A DNA stretch of 64,000 nucleotides from Akanthomyces muscarius (GCF_028009165.1 NC_079246.1:1674001-1738000); one strand, 5' to 3'. Positions 1 to 15,014 are shown, counted from the first letter of the stretch. Translations and numbers: made by a program. Notes: a model not told the origin generated them from the sequence alone.

Positions 1-1067
1 CAGGACTGTGTGAAGAGCACAAGGGCAGAGTGTAGGCGACCCGCCAAGTTTGTAGAGTTGCATGTCTTTTTCCTTGTAATTTGGACAGGCCATCTGTAAA
101 CCTGCAGAGTAGCTGTGTAATTCCTTCTCGGCCAAGCAAGTAGAGCGTGGCTCCAGTTTTGGTCCCCTCTCTCATCTGGTAATGTCTACGCAGTCTGGCC
201 TAGTGCAGCAGAAGCAGGAAAATCTCCAATCCTTCTCGGTTGAACAGTGTCGGTATCAAGCCTGGGAGGTGCTTTGCAAATGCACAGAGCCCTGCTTTGG
301 CAATTTCGTGGCTTGCGATTCTACAACGTACATGCCGGACTAAGACACATCAAGTCTTCTTGGACCCCATCTTGCGTCACTGCCACCATGATACGGGGTA
401 ATCTTGCTGCGAAGCGAGAATGAGCAGCGGAAGTAAATGCAGCCTCTTTCGGTCAAGCTAAAGGCCGTTCCCTCATGGAAAATCACGTAGCGAAACTAAT
501 CTGCCCTCTCGTCGATCGGTGGAATGAGTCTCTCCGGCCAAGAGTGTCGGTGCGCCTGGCTGGCTGGCTAGCATGGCTCAACACCTACCCGCGAATAGCC
601 TGCCAGCAGCAACGTTGCCATCGCCATTAGCAACTAGGTCAAAAAGAAAAAGAGAACCACTGATGAATTATGCTTTACCACGTATCTACCGTTAGCCTCG
701 GCCTGTTGAGGTAATTACCCAGTAGAGTCTAAATAGGCCAGAGGAACGAAGGCCATGACCTAGATCGCGAGGCCTTTTTCGCATCACGATAATGGCGCCG
801 GCCGAGAGACGTGTGGGTGGTATGCCGATGTCTGCAAAGGAACGAGGACGGTACGTACACCCTGGTAGGTCCCTTGACCGGGGTGTGTGTCCGTTGACCT
901 GCGTCTTTTTTTTAGCAACTGGCAAGGGGTGCGGGTTGCAACTGTTGATCTTTTTTGTCTTGCTGTGCACATGGCCGGCACTCGGGGCCAATCAGCGCAG
1001 CGCCCACCGGCAGTTTCACTTAGCTCGTCGTCCAGTCTTTTTGCATTTATTATGCAAGTTAGAATTA

Positions 1068-1125
1068 GGTGGTGGTGGTGTAGCAGGGCACACTGCACAC
1101 TGCCACCACCACCACCACCACCACC
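1068..1125. repeat. GGT/CCA inverted trinucleotide repeat
   Basis: A (GGT)4G run at 1068-1080 faces a (CCA)n run at 1103-1125 across a 22-nt spacer. The two arms are complementary over at least 12 bp and could form a hairpin in single-stranded DNA or RNA. Confidence 0.8.
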
Positions 1126-2655
1126 GGTATTGTGGCCGGCCCTGCGTCATCCCATACGGCTGGGAAAATCCCATCTGCAGGTTCATGTATGGAATATTCC
1201 ATCGAGTGAAACCCGCCCCGGGACATGCATTTTTCGGGGTGGCCGTCACACCGGGCACATGAAACATTGGTGGGCTGCCAGCGCAGCTTTCGACAACGGG
1301 ACAATGGGATAAGACATGCAGCACACTAGCATTTTGGCATTTCTCTGTGTGTGTGTACGGACGGATAACACTGGTATTTTCGCCGGGCGCCCTTCTCCCT
1401 CCCAGACTGCTGGGCCGGAACTAGTGAGCGAGTCAACCTAGCCTCTCCGGAAATGGCGATGCCGCCTCACTAGCGATCGCTCTAATGCAAAAACCAGCAA
1501 AAGCTAATGATGGACTCCCACTTTGCCTCCCTTTTTCCTCTTTCTTTGCGCGCCCGAAACATCAAAACATTTTGTCATCTTCTACCACGTGTTGAATGGC
1601 GACATGTCTCTAATCTCTACCGAGCTCCCAATGTAGAGCTGCAGCTGTTTTTCGGAGACCCCGAAGCCCAGTACTGAGAATGGGCAACAAGGTGCGCAAG
1701 AGCCGGCGCCATTCCACTTCGAGCTCGCTAGAAGTGGATACCACGGGCAAGAAATTGAAGAGATCGCTGTGTGCAAGGATTACTGGTACAGTGCACTTGG
1801 CAGCTTGCTCAGGCACAAAGGGAGGGTTGCAGCGCATCGGATGTGGCCTCCTTCGGGGGGTTTCTTGTCTTGTCTGCCTATCAGATGCCCGTCGTTTGAT
1901 GGGCCAATCACAGGGCCGGCTGCCTTTTCTGCCAGAATCCCATCACTGGATCACAGAGCTGCAGGGGAACCCCATGCTTGTGTTCCCCCCTCTACGGCGA
2001 CTTGTGTGTGATCGACTTTCTTGACCCTCAGCCCTATTCTCAGCGCTGGGGGCAGTCTCTCTCTCAGCCCCCAGAGTGGACTTCTCTGTGCTCGCCTGCT
2101 GTGTAACTTGCAGTTGCGGAATGCTAGCTGTTAGATTGATGGGAGGTTGTATTAGAATAGAGTGCTGGGCAAGGTCGGTGCCGACAAGCTGTCCCGGGCA
2201 GATACACACTGGTAAAGATCCGGCCCGGAGGAGTCGCGGCATGTTTCACCGGCACATGCCGTACTGGTACATGCCGTGGTGGTACAGAGGAGAGACAGAG
2301 ATACAGAGATGAAAAGCATAATTGGGCATATTGCCTCGTCTAGAGCTTGCTGATTGGGCCCGTCGCACGACGACGTGGTTCGAGCTCTATCAGAGAGTGC
2401 GATTCCGGCAGTGTTGCACGGTGAGTGGCACTGGAACCTGCGTCGAACGACGTCTCCAGCAAGCAATTTCGCAGCCTCGAGCTGGTAGTAGCACATCTGG
2501 GGAGAGATGCCGCGCGCGTGTGTGTGAGTGAGTTTGGACGGCCAGAACTAGGCATCTGGTCCAATTGTCTCTCACCATCACCTTGGCGGGCTCGTGTACG
2601 AGAAGAGGAAATTACTTGTGCTCATCACTTGTGGGCAGAGCGCACAAGGCAACTC

Positions 2656-2674
2656 AAAAAAAAAAAAAAAAAAA
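2656..2674. repeat. A19 homopolymer
   Basis: Nineteen consecutive A on the plus strand. Length is likely to vary between isolates or assemblies. Confidence 0.95.
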
Positions 2675-5600
2675 GGAAGGCTGTGCAGCGCAGCTGAGTA
2701 GCCTCGCCACGAGGACAGCGCACGGCTGGGTTCTGCCCCCCCCCACGACTGCTACGCTGCGCTCTTCAAAGCACGTACGACTGCTGCAGGCCGTGGAGGC
2801 ATAGAAACGAGAACGAAAATAAAATACGCATGGATGATAAGTAAACGAGATTCGTCTTTCTAGCTCAACACGGGACACATGCTAGCCCCGACCAGAGAGC
2901 GGAAAATAGGGGGAGCGAGACAGATCGAAGCGCAAGCCTCAGCGCTGTTCGTTCCCCTTGGGCAGGCGTGTAGGCCACTGGCTCAACTACGCACGGCTGC
3001 CCGGAAACAGGCAGATCTCTCTTTTGCGACGAGGCGGACAGGCTCAGGTCAAGGTTGCGCTGGACGTTGCATTCTCCAACGATGCCGTCCATGGCCCCCC
3101 TTCCGAACTGTCAAAAAGCCCGCCTTGCGTGTCCGCTCCGCACCCCCGGTCGTTTTAGCGGCCCCCGTACCTGTAAATTTTGGTGGAGAGCCTAGGTAGG
3201 TACGGATACCGTGACAGTCACCACTGGGTGAGCAGCGCTGGCGGGCACAGCGTATCTTGGTCCTATCTTCAGCGCAGCCTCAGGGCTCGAGGCCGCTGTA
3301 GCCTTGGGCCATCCGCCGCTGCTGCTGCTGCGGAAAGCACAGACAGTCTCTGGAGCCCCCCCCCCTCAAATTCCCACAACACACAATTCCATCAAACACA
3401 CCACACCCACAGCCTCGCCCATCGTGCTCCATCCCATCGACGCTCATCATTGGCTTGTTCGCTCGTTCGCTCGCTGCCGCGCGGTGAACTCTGCTCGCAA
3501 TGGATATCGCATTTCTGGCGCCGTCGCTGTGCCCCCCCGCACACCTCTCCCTACCTGGGCCGGCAACGGGTTAACACTCAACGTTTCTTGTCCCGCGGAC
3601 CAGCATCCCCGAGCACTGCCAAGTGCTTGCCTTGCCTCTCTCTCTTCCTGGCTGCCCATGAAGGCGTTATGCTTTGGAAAATAAAACGCTTCGAGCGTGT
3701 GTTGCAGTTGCAGATCCCACGGTCGCTCCAAGGCGCAATCTGGACACCGCTTTGCACATGATGCGCACTCCCAAAGCTTCTCTCGCCCGGGTTACACACT
3801 CGTCCGCGTAAGTTCGGCTGGATTACTCCATACATGATAGATGAGGGGTCGCGACTGTTCAGTACTGGCAATGTCTCGATGGCCTTGTCCAGCTATCGAC
3901 ACAACAGGCAGGGGGCCTTGGTCGCCCATCATTGATCAATGACGCCAATAGTCTGTACCTATCCTTGGCCCGCCCCCAAAACGTCCTTGGCATCTCTGGC
4001 ACTCGGCCTGGCTGTCGCTGGCTCTCCTGTCTTGCCTCTCTCGCGCTAACCCTTCGCCGTACTGGACCCAAGCCTCTTTTCTAGGCAGCACTATTCTTGA
4101 TGCAGCCTACCTGCATGGGGTCGTTTGGGCCAGGGAGAAGAATCCTTGCTCGGTTGTCGCGCGCAACATCTTTCTTGAAACAGTCTAGCGGCCTGGCTCT
4201 CGAGCAAGTCGCGCTTTCTGGCGACATGGTCTCGCCCCCGCCTCCCCTCCGCAGAGGGCTGTTTTTGCCTTGAACTCGGGTGGTAGGGCGGGCACGTTAT
4301 AGTTGTAAACGTGTAGTAATAGCTCACGCCGCAATTAGCACTGGTCCAATTGGCAAGTTCCGCAAAAAAGTACGTCCTCTCTAATCTAATTGACACCAGC
4401 TGACAAGCCAAGCAGTTCGCCTATTCTGAGTGGCAGCTGCGTGTGCAACCACACCTTGGACTCGGAAGAAGCTGTTTTGTGCTCTTTCCGCGGTCGAAGG
4501 CAGCTCTATTGGGCCTGTGCCGACCACAACACAGAATGCGTCACCATGGTCAGTCTCGCCTACGACCTGTCCGTGCTCATTTATCCTGGTCGGGTCCTAC
4601 CCGAATGTGACCTGCGTCGCAGCCATGCGTTGCGATGTCATCGGACTGCAACAACAACCCGGATATCGGGTGCTTCTCTATCTGCTTTAGCTTACAGCTT
4701 CTGCTTCCTTTCGGGCCCTTTTGCTTTGCGGCATTGCCTCCTGCTAGAATTTGTCTTTTTGAATGCTTGGAAATATAAAAAAGACTATTTACGACTCAGT
4801 TGCATGGCACCCCGCGGCGCCGTTGTGGATTTACGAGTTTCTCTAGTCCTCAATCACTCAAAGCATGGGGGTCACCAGTGGTACTGTGCTTTGCAATTTG
4901 CCACGGTCCAGGCTATCGCCAGTAGCAACCCGGCTATCGCTGTGGAGAGACTTGGCTGGGCCTTTATTTGGTAGTATGGAGCTGCGGCGGATCAGGGGGC
5001 GTGCATCGAGCAGGGCCACAAAGCGAGGCTCCCCGAACTCATCCAGCAGCACCGAGTCAGAGAGGACGCTGTCTGGCGGGCCGCATGAGTCCTTCACAGC
5101 CGATACCCCTGTCCGTCCACATGGTCCCAAGAAAGTTAAGTAACTGGAGCGCTGCTGCGCGCTGGTTGGCTGGCAGGATGGCAGCGCGACGCCAGCCCCA
5201 AAATTCGGGCAAGAGAGCGGACAGCCTCTGATCGTTGCGCATACTCGCCGTCTTTGCGCCATCTCGGTCAGGCATTTCGCTTGTCTTGACCGGCGATTAT
5301 GAGCCCTATTTCTCTCATCTATCCGTTCACGATGGCTCCTCGCAGACACAGTCAAACGGGAACGTTGGCTCCGCAGCGTCAGCGTTGCGCCGCTGCAAAC
5401 TCAAATGGCACAAGCACAACGGCATCAACTGGCGCAAAACTCTATCGCAAGAGATCATGGGCAAAATACGGCATTGTGACAGTAATAAGGCCATCGCCAC
5501 TAGCCCGGTGGCCGCTCCTAACTCAACCACCGTCCCAAAGTACAATTTTTACGCCGGCCCAGCAGCAAACCTGTTCGTTTACCAGAACTGGTACAACGAA

Positions 5601-8365
5601 ATCGAGTTGTGGCCCAAGCTTTGGCTTTTGATTTGTCTTCGGGAGAAGGCCGACAAAATTGGATCGCTAGTCTCTGCCCTATTCGTTATTATTAGTCCAT
5701 CCTCTCCAGACCAAATCTCCAGTCCCAATCTTGGGGGAAGAGACTAGAGCGGCATTTCCCACCACGCACTGGTGTTTTTGTCGGCAGCATGGCCAGAGCG
5801 GCTCGAATCGCACGGGTCACCTCTTTGGGAAGTTTGCGTACGGATAGTCAACTCCTTCTCCCGTCCCTAGGGCAAGCCACACGCCCAAGTGCCAGTACGG
5901 CCGAGAGTGTTGTGCCACGCGCAGCCATGCCACCGCCACACGGTGTCTAGCGGGTGGTCAACGCTTCTCCTCTAGCTGCAGCTTCTTTTGCTTCTAGTCC
6001 AGCGCAGGTTTTACAAAGTGTCTTGATTTTCTGAAACCGTACCGCAAATAGTCCGGTCTCACGATCTGGCAACCATTTTTATTTTTTTTGCCTGATTACC
6101 TTTGTCGCAGGCTGTGGCGTCCGTTCGGTGCAAACTGACTCGTCTCTTGTTGACGAATTTGTCCGCGCCCTAGCTGCGTTGACCTTTCGGCCGAAACGCA
6201 AAATTACTACCCGTATGCCCACGCCTCGACTAAGAGACACCCGTCGCAAACGCCGAAATGGTAAATGCCTCGTTTATCTGTGATACGGATACTGATCACC
6301 ACAGTCGAGCGAAAACCGTGCTCTTGCTTTCTTGGCTCGTGCAGGGTCCTCCCATCTACCAAAACCAAGCTTAGGGAACAAAAGCCAATCCTCTCAGCGC
6401 AAGCTCATCTTGATATCCGTCGATACCAGTGCTTACATGGCGCTGCATTGTGCTGGCGAAGGCCAAGACGGCACAGCAGCCACAGTGGGCGCAACCTATC
6501 TCGATAATATCGCTCCTCATGTCGCCACTTCGGTCTTACGAAAGAGGGGTAGTAAAGCCTTGTGGTAATGAACATTATCAACGACCTGCAACCACCTATA
6601 AACCTTGGCGATTTGAATTCGTTTAGAAAAGCAAATTGCACAAACAGCCATGTTCAGCTCCGGATGTACAGGAGATCGGCAGGGAATACCAGTAGAACAA
6701 TCGATAGCCCGCCCCCCATGACATAATGTAGCGCGCGCTAGCCACAACAGGTGAACGAGCAAGGCGAGCAATCGTCGCAGCCGTTTTGGGAAATTCGTCT
6801 TTTTGGCAGCGCGAACGCTAGTTAGGCGTGTGGAGCTGGCCTGCTCCTGTCCGTTGACCTTGGTGTGTCTCTCCGTCCCATACCGGCCCACAGATCCCTG
6901 GGCTAACTTTACCCATTATTTCCTTCGAGAAGCAGGGAAGCTAGACATGACGTCTATGTGTGAGTGGCCTCTAACTAGTGTGATGGTGGGTGTATGTGTG
7001 TATGTGTGTGTGCCTGCGCAATGTGCCTGACAGCTTGTGTGTCGCTCGTTCAACTTGATGCCGTGTTCCGTGAACTAGAAGGCAGATCAGCTGCACACAT
7101 TCCTCTGGTCTGTCCCCGAATCTGACGAGACCCGCCGCACCAAAGCATGCCGATATCCAGGGCCGGCGCAACGCCCGCCCCCCCTGTAAAAGATGAAGAA
7201 GGGCACGGCACGTTTTGGGGGGAGAATCAGCACTTGGAGCCGCTTTCGTTCAACTGTCCCATTGGGGATGAAATGCAGACACACACAGGGCCACATCTTT
7301 GCCACGAGGAGCAAAACCCAGACACCACCCCACCACACACACACGTTTTCTCTTAGTGCGGTACTTGCCGTAGGCGATGCCTGCAGTAGCACGACTGTCG
7401 TGGAGGGTGAATACCACGCTGCCATGATCGCTTGCTGGCATACGTCTCCGTCGCGTGTCTCGAAAGACGTGGAACACTATGTCAGAACCTCGAATCTTTT
7501 CCTAATCTGCCAAACGGAGAGGCACACACAGCTGCGCGACGGTAATGCGACGCTGTGTCTCGGGGGGGACGGTGCACCCTGTCAGTTCGGATGTCGTCAA
7601 GCTCCCTCCGTCCCCTCCCCTCTTGTGATGCAACTGCTTCGACAGCGACGACATCCGGCACCAGCGCAAGTGACTGCACCGTGTCTATAGCACGCTAAAG
7701 AGATGAGATGCCGTGGCCATGTGCATCGACCATTGTCACTTGCTTTCGTGCTGCTGCACACGCCCCCCTCCATCTCCCCATCCCGCGCAAAGAAATCTGG
7801 GGGTGCTAAGCTTGATTCTGATACACGATGCTCGATGCGACATGCAATACCACGCAAGACGCAGAGAGAAAAACGTGGTCCGGCCTTGGCTTGAGTGTCT
7901 CGCCACCCCGTCGTAGCTCGGAGGCTGGCCTTGTAGAAAGCATATTCGCTCTTGGAAAAGCTTGGGCCGTGCCTTCGTGGTTGCCTTAACGCCTCCTTTC
8001 GTGCATTATCCTGCTTTCTGCCCGGCTATCGCGGCGCCCGGGGGGATCTTTAGTCCACCACCACCTCTTCACCTTGACTAGACACCAGATATGTGTGTGA
8101 GCCAGATCTAGAGGGGAATAGGTGTGCAATGCTAGCTTCCCATCTCACGAATTTCCCGATTGGGAAGTAGCCGTCTCGCGTGTGACTGTTGCCTTTTGCC
8201 TCTGTTTATGGTTCTCATTGCAAATACAAGCTACAGAGGAGAGTGCAAACAGCATCAGTGAAAGGGAAGACCCTGATGGTTATCGCGCCCAAGTAAGTAC
8301 CTGGGAGTATGCAAGACCACATGGAAACCGGGGCCCAGTTTGAACTATCGACAGCCGGGATAACA

Positions 8366-8384
8366 CCCCCCCCCCCCCCCCCCC
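8366..8384. repeat. C19 homopolymer
   Basis: Nineteen consecutive C (G19 on the minus strand). Long G runs can form quadruplexes and are prone to sequencing-length errors. Confidence 0.95.
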
Positions 8385-11300
8385 TTGGCTCATAGCAAAG
8401 CACAGTTACACAGTTACACTGCATTTGCAGGGTCGCAGCGGCGTGCCGCTGCCACCAAGCAGCGTGGACCTTGCAGGAGCTTCTACGGAGTACTCATCAA
8501 TAAGCATGCCTGGGGTTTGCTCCCGCACCCCCTGGCAGGTTATGTAGGTGGCACAAACTGCATACGGTCTCGGGTTAGCTCATGTCCGGACCGGTTATCG
8601 CTGTGAGAAGAACATGGGCATCATGGCCCAGGCAGGTCGGCAATGTGTGGTGATGGTGGCGCCGGGCCGGGGCCTTGGTTGGCTGGTCCGGGGGTTCAGC
8701 TTGCCGGATCAGATAGGCCCTTCCTCCGCCACTTTGCTGGGAATGGGTGCCACAAGCAAGTCTGCGGTATGTACTGGATCAACATCATCATATACGTCGT
8801 TCAATCTCAAGTGCGACAAAAAAAGAATGTTGCAGTGAAACAAGGTGCAGGGTTGCACCTGGGGTAAACCACCTCTGTCTTTCCCGTTTACAGATTTGGG
8901 AATAGGCAGCGTAGTACGGAGCCTTTTTTTTTTGTCCATGTATGTCTCAGGCAATCAGCTGTTGATGTGGCTCACGAAAGTCGAGATGGGATCGACTAGG
9001 CGATTCCAGGATCAGGTGTACGCCGCGCGCGCTCAAGTTCACCGTGCTTGGCCGAGAGATGAAACAGCCCATGTCATCATGCGAGGTAGGTAGGTAGGCA
9101 GGCGAGCCAGCAAACAAGGGAGTCGGAGCCTAGCCAAGCCCCAAAACACGTGTGGCTCATGGCGGGCGATGCAGATGGGGTCGCCAATCTCTCTTGCGAT
9201 ATGTTTGGCTGGAGAGACGAGCTGGGCACAGAAAGCAGGTGAGATTTCAGCCACACGACCCGGTGAGAGCGTCAGCGCCGCCCGCCCCCGTGGCCCCGGC
9301 CCCAGCCCTCTTGCGAGGGGCAATGCTAGGGCCATTTTCATTCCGGTTCATACGGTCGTTTCCGACAGAAGCGATATCCTGCGACTTTTTGTATGAGGTC
9401 AGGAGCTTGACCCCCGTCAGTCTGGACTTTTCTTCTTAGCTGCAAGACCGGTGTTGGTGGCGTTCAAGACCCTGCAGACGGCGACCATATAGCGGGCTAG
9501 GCGATGATCTGATATATGATAGCTGTTTGTATTATTATCCACTGGTGATGTTTTGGTATGATTGTTTGAGCCCAAGTGGTTGTGCCCCCAATTTGCAGCT
9601 GTCGGCATTTGCCCAGCCGTACACATGGCTCGCACTTACACGCAGCGTTCGTTCGCCAGTTGCAGCCACACTAAGATGTGGCTATTTCTAGCGGACCTTC
9701 ACGTCGTTCAATCAGCTCATTATATGAGGCAGACAAACTGGATACGGCTTTTGGAATAGCATCGTTTCTCATTGCCTCGTGGCTCCTTCGACCACGCCCC
9801 CCTCCCTGCTCCTTAACTCAGCTGAACAGCCCGAGGTCCCAAATGTTAAAATGCTTATCATATATTGCAATCACTGTTGCCCCTGTCAAATGCCTCACCC
9901 CACGTTCAAAGCGACCAATGCTGTCTCTGCTCCAGTCAACCTCCGGACAATTACTGTTGTACTCGCGGTGAGCCCTACCGTGCATTTGCTGATCTTCGCT
10001 TCGTGAATGAGGGGCCGGGCTGAAAGCCTCGTTCCCCCATCCAACGGTAGCGTCAACATTTCGCTCACCTTGATTGCTGTCAAAGCCACGGCCGCCAGCC
10101 ACTGACGAGTTGATCCGACGATCAGACATGCCTTTTTTGCGTAGGCAAAACAAAAAAGGCAACCCTGCGAGCCTCGTTTATAATGGTTGTGTAAATCGGC
10201 GACTTGGTCGCGACGCCTCAAATCGGTGATGTGCCCGGGTTCCTATCAATAGCTCTGATGACGCGCCTTGGCGCAGGATAGGCGGTGCACCAAGATACGT
10301 GACCATGCTTCGGGTCCGAAAAGGCAAGATGAGCGGTAATCAGAGGCACACTTTTTGCCGTACTTCCGAGAGCTGGAGCCCAGCTACTGCAAGTATACGG
10401 GCGTGGTGTGGATACGACCGCTACGAAACGTGTAAGATCGGGCTCAATTAGAGCGAACAAAGGTCCCTGCAGGCACAAGCACTGGGCTAACGAGACATTA
10501 ATATCTACAGGGACAAGCCACTTGCGGAATGCGGTTTTTCCTGTGGCCGTGTGCATTGCTTCTCATTAGTCGACTCGTTTGACAATTTGGGAAGCTTTCG
10601 TGGCAGATCATAGCTTGCTGGATAGACGACGAACCAACGACACTACACTATGTAACTGCACCAGAACGGTGCGGACAGTCGCGCGCGCATGTGTAAAATA
10701 CAAGGGTGGCAATGCCACACCGACGTAGCTCGACCGGCACTCCGTACTGGACCGTCTTGCTATTCCTGGTGCTAGAGACATTGAATGCACAACCCAGAGC
10801 ACTGGTGCGGAGAGCCAGCTGTGGAGAGACAAAGCAAGCTTGGGCCCTTATTCCCTGGTTGCTTTCTCGCCGCGCATCTCAGAGTTTGTCAATGCTATAG
10901 ATGGCTTGAAGCTAAAAAATTATGCAAGTTTGCGAATATCCCGGGGGGGGGGCATTTACATGCACACCCTGAACTGTTTTTGGAATTACGCGGTGATATG
11001 AAGTCGGCCGCGAGTAAGATGGCTGTAGCAGCCCAAGGTGAGGAAAAAGAAGGGTCCATGGGAATCCTTTGCGAGAGCCTCGAAACTATCGTGTTCTTGC
11101 AGCTGCGCCTAGTCAACAACAGCAGACCGCTCTGACAAGCGCAATCACACAATCGAACAAGCTGAATGAACGAATCTTATCAGCCCCAAGGCGGCGTAGT
11201 GTCGCTCACCCGCATCGTTCTGGGGCTGGGAGCCCACGTTGCTGCCGGGCTCTATTAGTGCCAGCACCTCCCAGACCATAATGATGACAGAACTCCGGAT

Positions 11301-14300
11301 TAAAAGCAAACCCGCTGGCAGTTTGTTCGCCACAAGTACCACTGCGACGGATCTATGGTCAGATAGGGTTGGACTGTACAGGAGTTAAGCCCGCGTTGCT
11401 CGCACACACACACACCCCAACCATGCAACAGCGCAAAGCAGCAGCTCATCGGTCCAGCAATCTACATAGGTGTGCATCCACTTCAGCCCAGAAGATGACC
11501 GGCCGTTTAAAGAGGAGAAATTAAAGGGGGGCGTGTGCATCACGCCACGCTGAGCAGAGAAGTAACGAACAAAGACACTCAAAGTGGTGATGGTGAGAGC
11601 TTCAAGGGTTTCCCGCTAGCGCCGTGTCCACTCTTTGATGATGGCGCCCCGGTTTCTCTAGCATCGTCGAGCTCGGGGACTTGTACCAGTGGATAGCCTT
11701 TACGGTAGTTGGGCATGGGCTAGCTTTGTTGGCCGAGATCCAGAAGGGTAGCGAGAAGCGAGAAAATGGATGTAGCCCACATCGTTCATACGGCAAATGG
11801 AGGTATTGCTCCAGAAAATAGCTGCTTGCACTTCGGCGCCACAATGGCAGGACAAGCCATTTGAGATCCCCAGGTGAAAGAGCCACGCCGTTGGCCCTGT
11901 CGACGCCAGCTCGAGGCATCACAAACCGCCTTGTACATAGGCTGGCTGATTCGGTCCCCACGCGCATCCCATCTCTCACCGTAGCATTGGCCATGCAGAC
12001 TTGCAGCTTCCGACTTTGCCGTGACAATCTCTTACACCCCCAACACTAGCCCTCTCCCTACCCGCACATGGCATACATACATACACCTTGGGAGATCCAT
12101 TCCCTGTAAGGTGTAGAAGGTCTCCGTCCCGGACCCCCTGTCGAGGCAGATTTGGGCCCATGCCCCATCAGCTTCAAGGTTCACCAGTGCGTGGTCTCAC
12201 AATGCTATACTGAGTACGTGCTGGGATAGTGGGCTGTCATACGGAAAGTTGCAACAGCCCTAGGACTGCCACGAGGCCATGTGTGGCGGTGGGAATAGGA
12301 CCTTGGAGCGTGCTCAACCTTGTATGGCCCCATTCCCCTCATGATGCTCAAGTGCTGATGCTTTTGACGACAGGTTGGCGATGCCCTTGTATAGCTTCTA
12401 TCAACACGCCAGGACCCAGTACACTAGCTGTCCCTATACGCCTTGTCAAACCGGGAATTATTTGAGAAAAGGGCGGCAGTTGGTAATTCGATGGAGGGCA
12501 CGTTGATCCAGTAATACGTGGCTGAAGAGTCATTAGCAAATGACGAAGGTGATGTGAAAGCAGATTATCGACAAAAGTAGACGCTGCCGTGTTGCGCAAG
12601 GCACGTTGTCGGGAGGCGGTTGGAGATCGGTACCTCTGGAACACTCACTTACACCACTCTTGACGAGCTGCATCTTGTGCCTCGTTACTATTGTAAGAAT
12701 ATTCTATGGTTTTCGTTTACAGTCCACAATTAATTGCTTCATCTAACGTTCGTTCTGTCAGAATACGACTATGTTGTGAAAATATAGACTGAAAAAGGTT
12801 AAAAAGTCGCAACTCAGCGATGTAACTGCAGCATGCACAGAATACGGTTACTTCGCTTTGCTTCGGACATCCGCTCACTGTCTGTTGAGCCAAATAAGAG
12901 GAGCGGACGTGGTAGTAGCTCTGACAAGTGCAGGCCAATCTCCCAAGGCAAGCAACGTGCACTTTCTGTCAAGCTCGGGCCAGACCTGGGCCATTGCCCA
13001 ACATTCCCTGACTCCCCTGATTTATCCCGTACAGCTGGTCTATGCTTTTATCGCCTCCGTAAATTGCCTCTTTTGCGGATTGTAAAGTCCGGAACGAGCG
13101 CGGGGTTAGAGTTGTAAAGTTGCCGCACGGCGCAGCGCTCGTCGGGTGCTTCGGAGCTGTTTCTCGCTCTCGGCCGCGGAGCTCGATGAGGTCCTGGTCC
13201 GATGGCCGACAGCGAGATGCATAGCTGCCTCACAAGAGTAGTTAGTAAAAGCAGAAAGAAAAGGCAGAAGCCAAGCGGATTTGTAAAAGTAGTACTGCCA
13301 GCTCGAACTAGGAATCGCCCAGCTAGACCTCGGACAAGGCACAGTGCCGCAGAGTCCGAGCAACATGGACTTAAGTTATGAGAAATGTTGAATGCAGGAG
13401 CGATTCCTGATCAACTGGCTAGTAAATGCTTGTTATAGATTGTGAAACGTTAAAATGCATGGCTTTGGCTGATGTTCGCCGGTGCAGAGTCGGTGATTTT
13501 GCCCACAACCGAACGTCTTCGCTGCTTGTATCCCCTGCAACTTCAGAATGCGCAGTATAATACCGTAACAGTGTCCAATAAGGGGTAAAAGCGTAAAGTG
13601 AAGTGATACACTACTATTTCGGCAGTTTTCTTTTTTTTTTTGCCAGATTCGGGCTTCTTTCACGCCATGGCTGTGATGCGCACGCGTTCTTTGAATGCAT
13701 CTAGGGTAGGGTTTCGCATATGGTGTCATCGACGTCGACCACGGCTTTCAAGTTGGAAGCGCATTAACGGAGACAATGCAGCTTTGTAGGATATAGAACA
13801 CTTACCGACAGTGTGAAGCCGGCTTACGATTGCCTGATGTGGCTGTCTCGTTGATGAGGATTCATGCAGGATGGCCGTGCCAAGTCGTATAGTCGTTTCG
13901 CGCGACTATCGCAGCAATGGTCTTACACTCAACAAGGTGCATGGCCTCTATTGAGCGATACTTGGTTGCTTTTATGATATAACCCATATGCAAGGCAGTT
14001 TGTGAAACTCCAAGTGGTGGTATCTAGAAGCTACAGGTGTGTCGTTCCCCTTCCGGAGGCAGGTATACCGCGACCTGATGTCGCTAGTAAAGACGTCCGA
14101 CACGAAAAATTCCCAATGTAAATTGTCTGATATTAAATAGCAGATTAATTAGATGTGTTGGAGAAGCAAGACTGTAACCGAAACAACACATAGATCGTCA
14201 TTGTCGCCTTGAGCCAGTTTCACTCCACACAGGCAGGCAAGAGTCACTTACAAGTCGTGCATAGTTGTGTTGTTGTTCAAAGCCTTGTACAGATACTCAA

Positions 14301-15014
14301 TTGGTATAATGCTCAGTGATTGACAACGAATCACAAAAACGAATTGAGCTTCACGGCCTCCAACTTTGCAACCACCAATCTCTCCTCTTACTTCTCGACA
14401 CTGACTGTAGATGAAAGGTGCAAGTTGCTCTTCCTCTGAACTGATGACTCAGCAACCTCGCGATGCGATTCACGCACGCCAACGGGAGAATGCCATTCAC
14501 GGCATGGGGATTCTGCTCGGTGTCCCGCCCGCGCCGCAAGTGCCGGGCGAGCTGCTCCGACCGAGTCCACTGTGGCTTTCCCGCTGCGCTTCTCTCGGTG
14601 CGAAATCGACCTCTTGGCAATCAAGATATCAAGGACCCCTCAAAAAGCTGAACCCTTTTGGTTTCTTTGGAGGAGAGGGGGGGCGCGAGCATAGCAACGG
14701 GTGAATCGGCAACGCGAAGGATTCGCTCGCTAGCCATATCAGTGGGAAATACCTGGTGCCATCTACGTAGGTGTGTAGAGAGTGGGAGAAACAGAAAGAG
14801 AGAGTCTACTTGAAACTCCATTCTGCGAGTCCCAGTCCCAAGGGTCCGCCGCCCATGCCCGTTTTCTGTTCAGGTACATACACCGTCGGCTGCCCCCCAG
14901 TAAGCACACCTCATTCAGGATTGGCCCTCTCGTTCGATGGATTGGGTTTAGTGTCGAGTAGAGTTAACGCAAAGCCACATCGAAGACCTGGTAGAAGCCT
15001 GTAAAGAACAAGAA

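Noticed and set aside
2373..2393. B-box-like GGTTCGAGCTC suggesting a tRNA gene
   Set aside because: No matching A box or cloverleaf arms could be drawn upstream.
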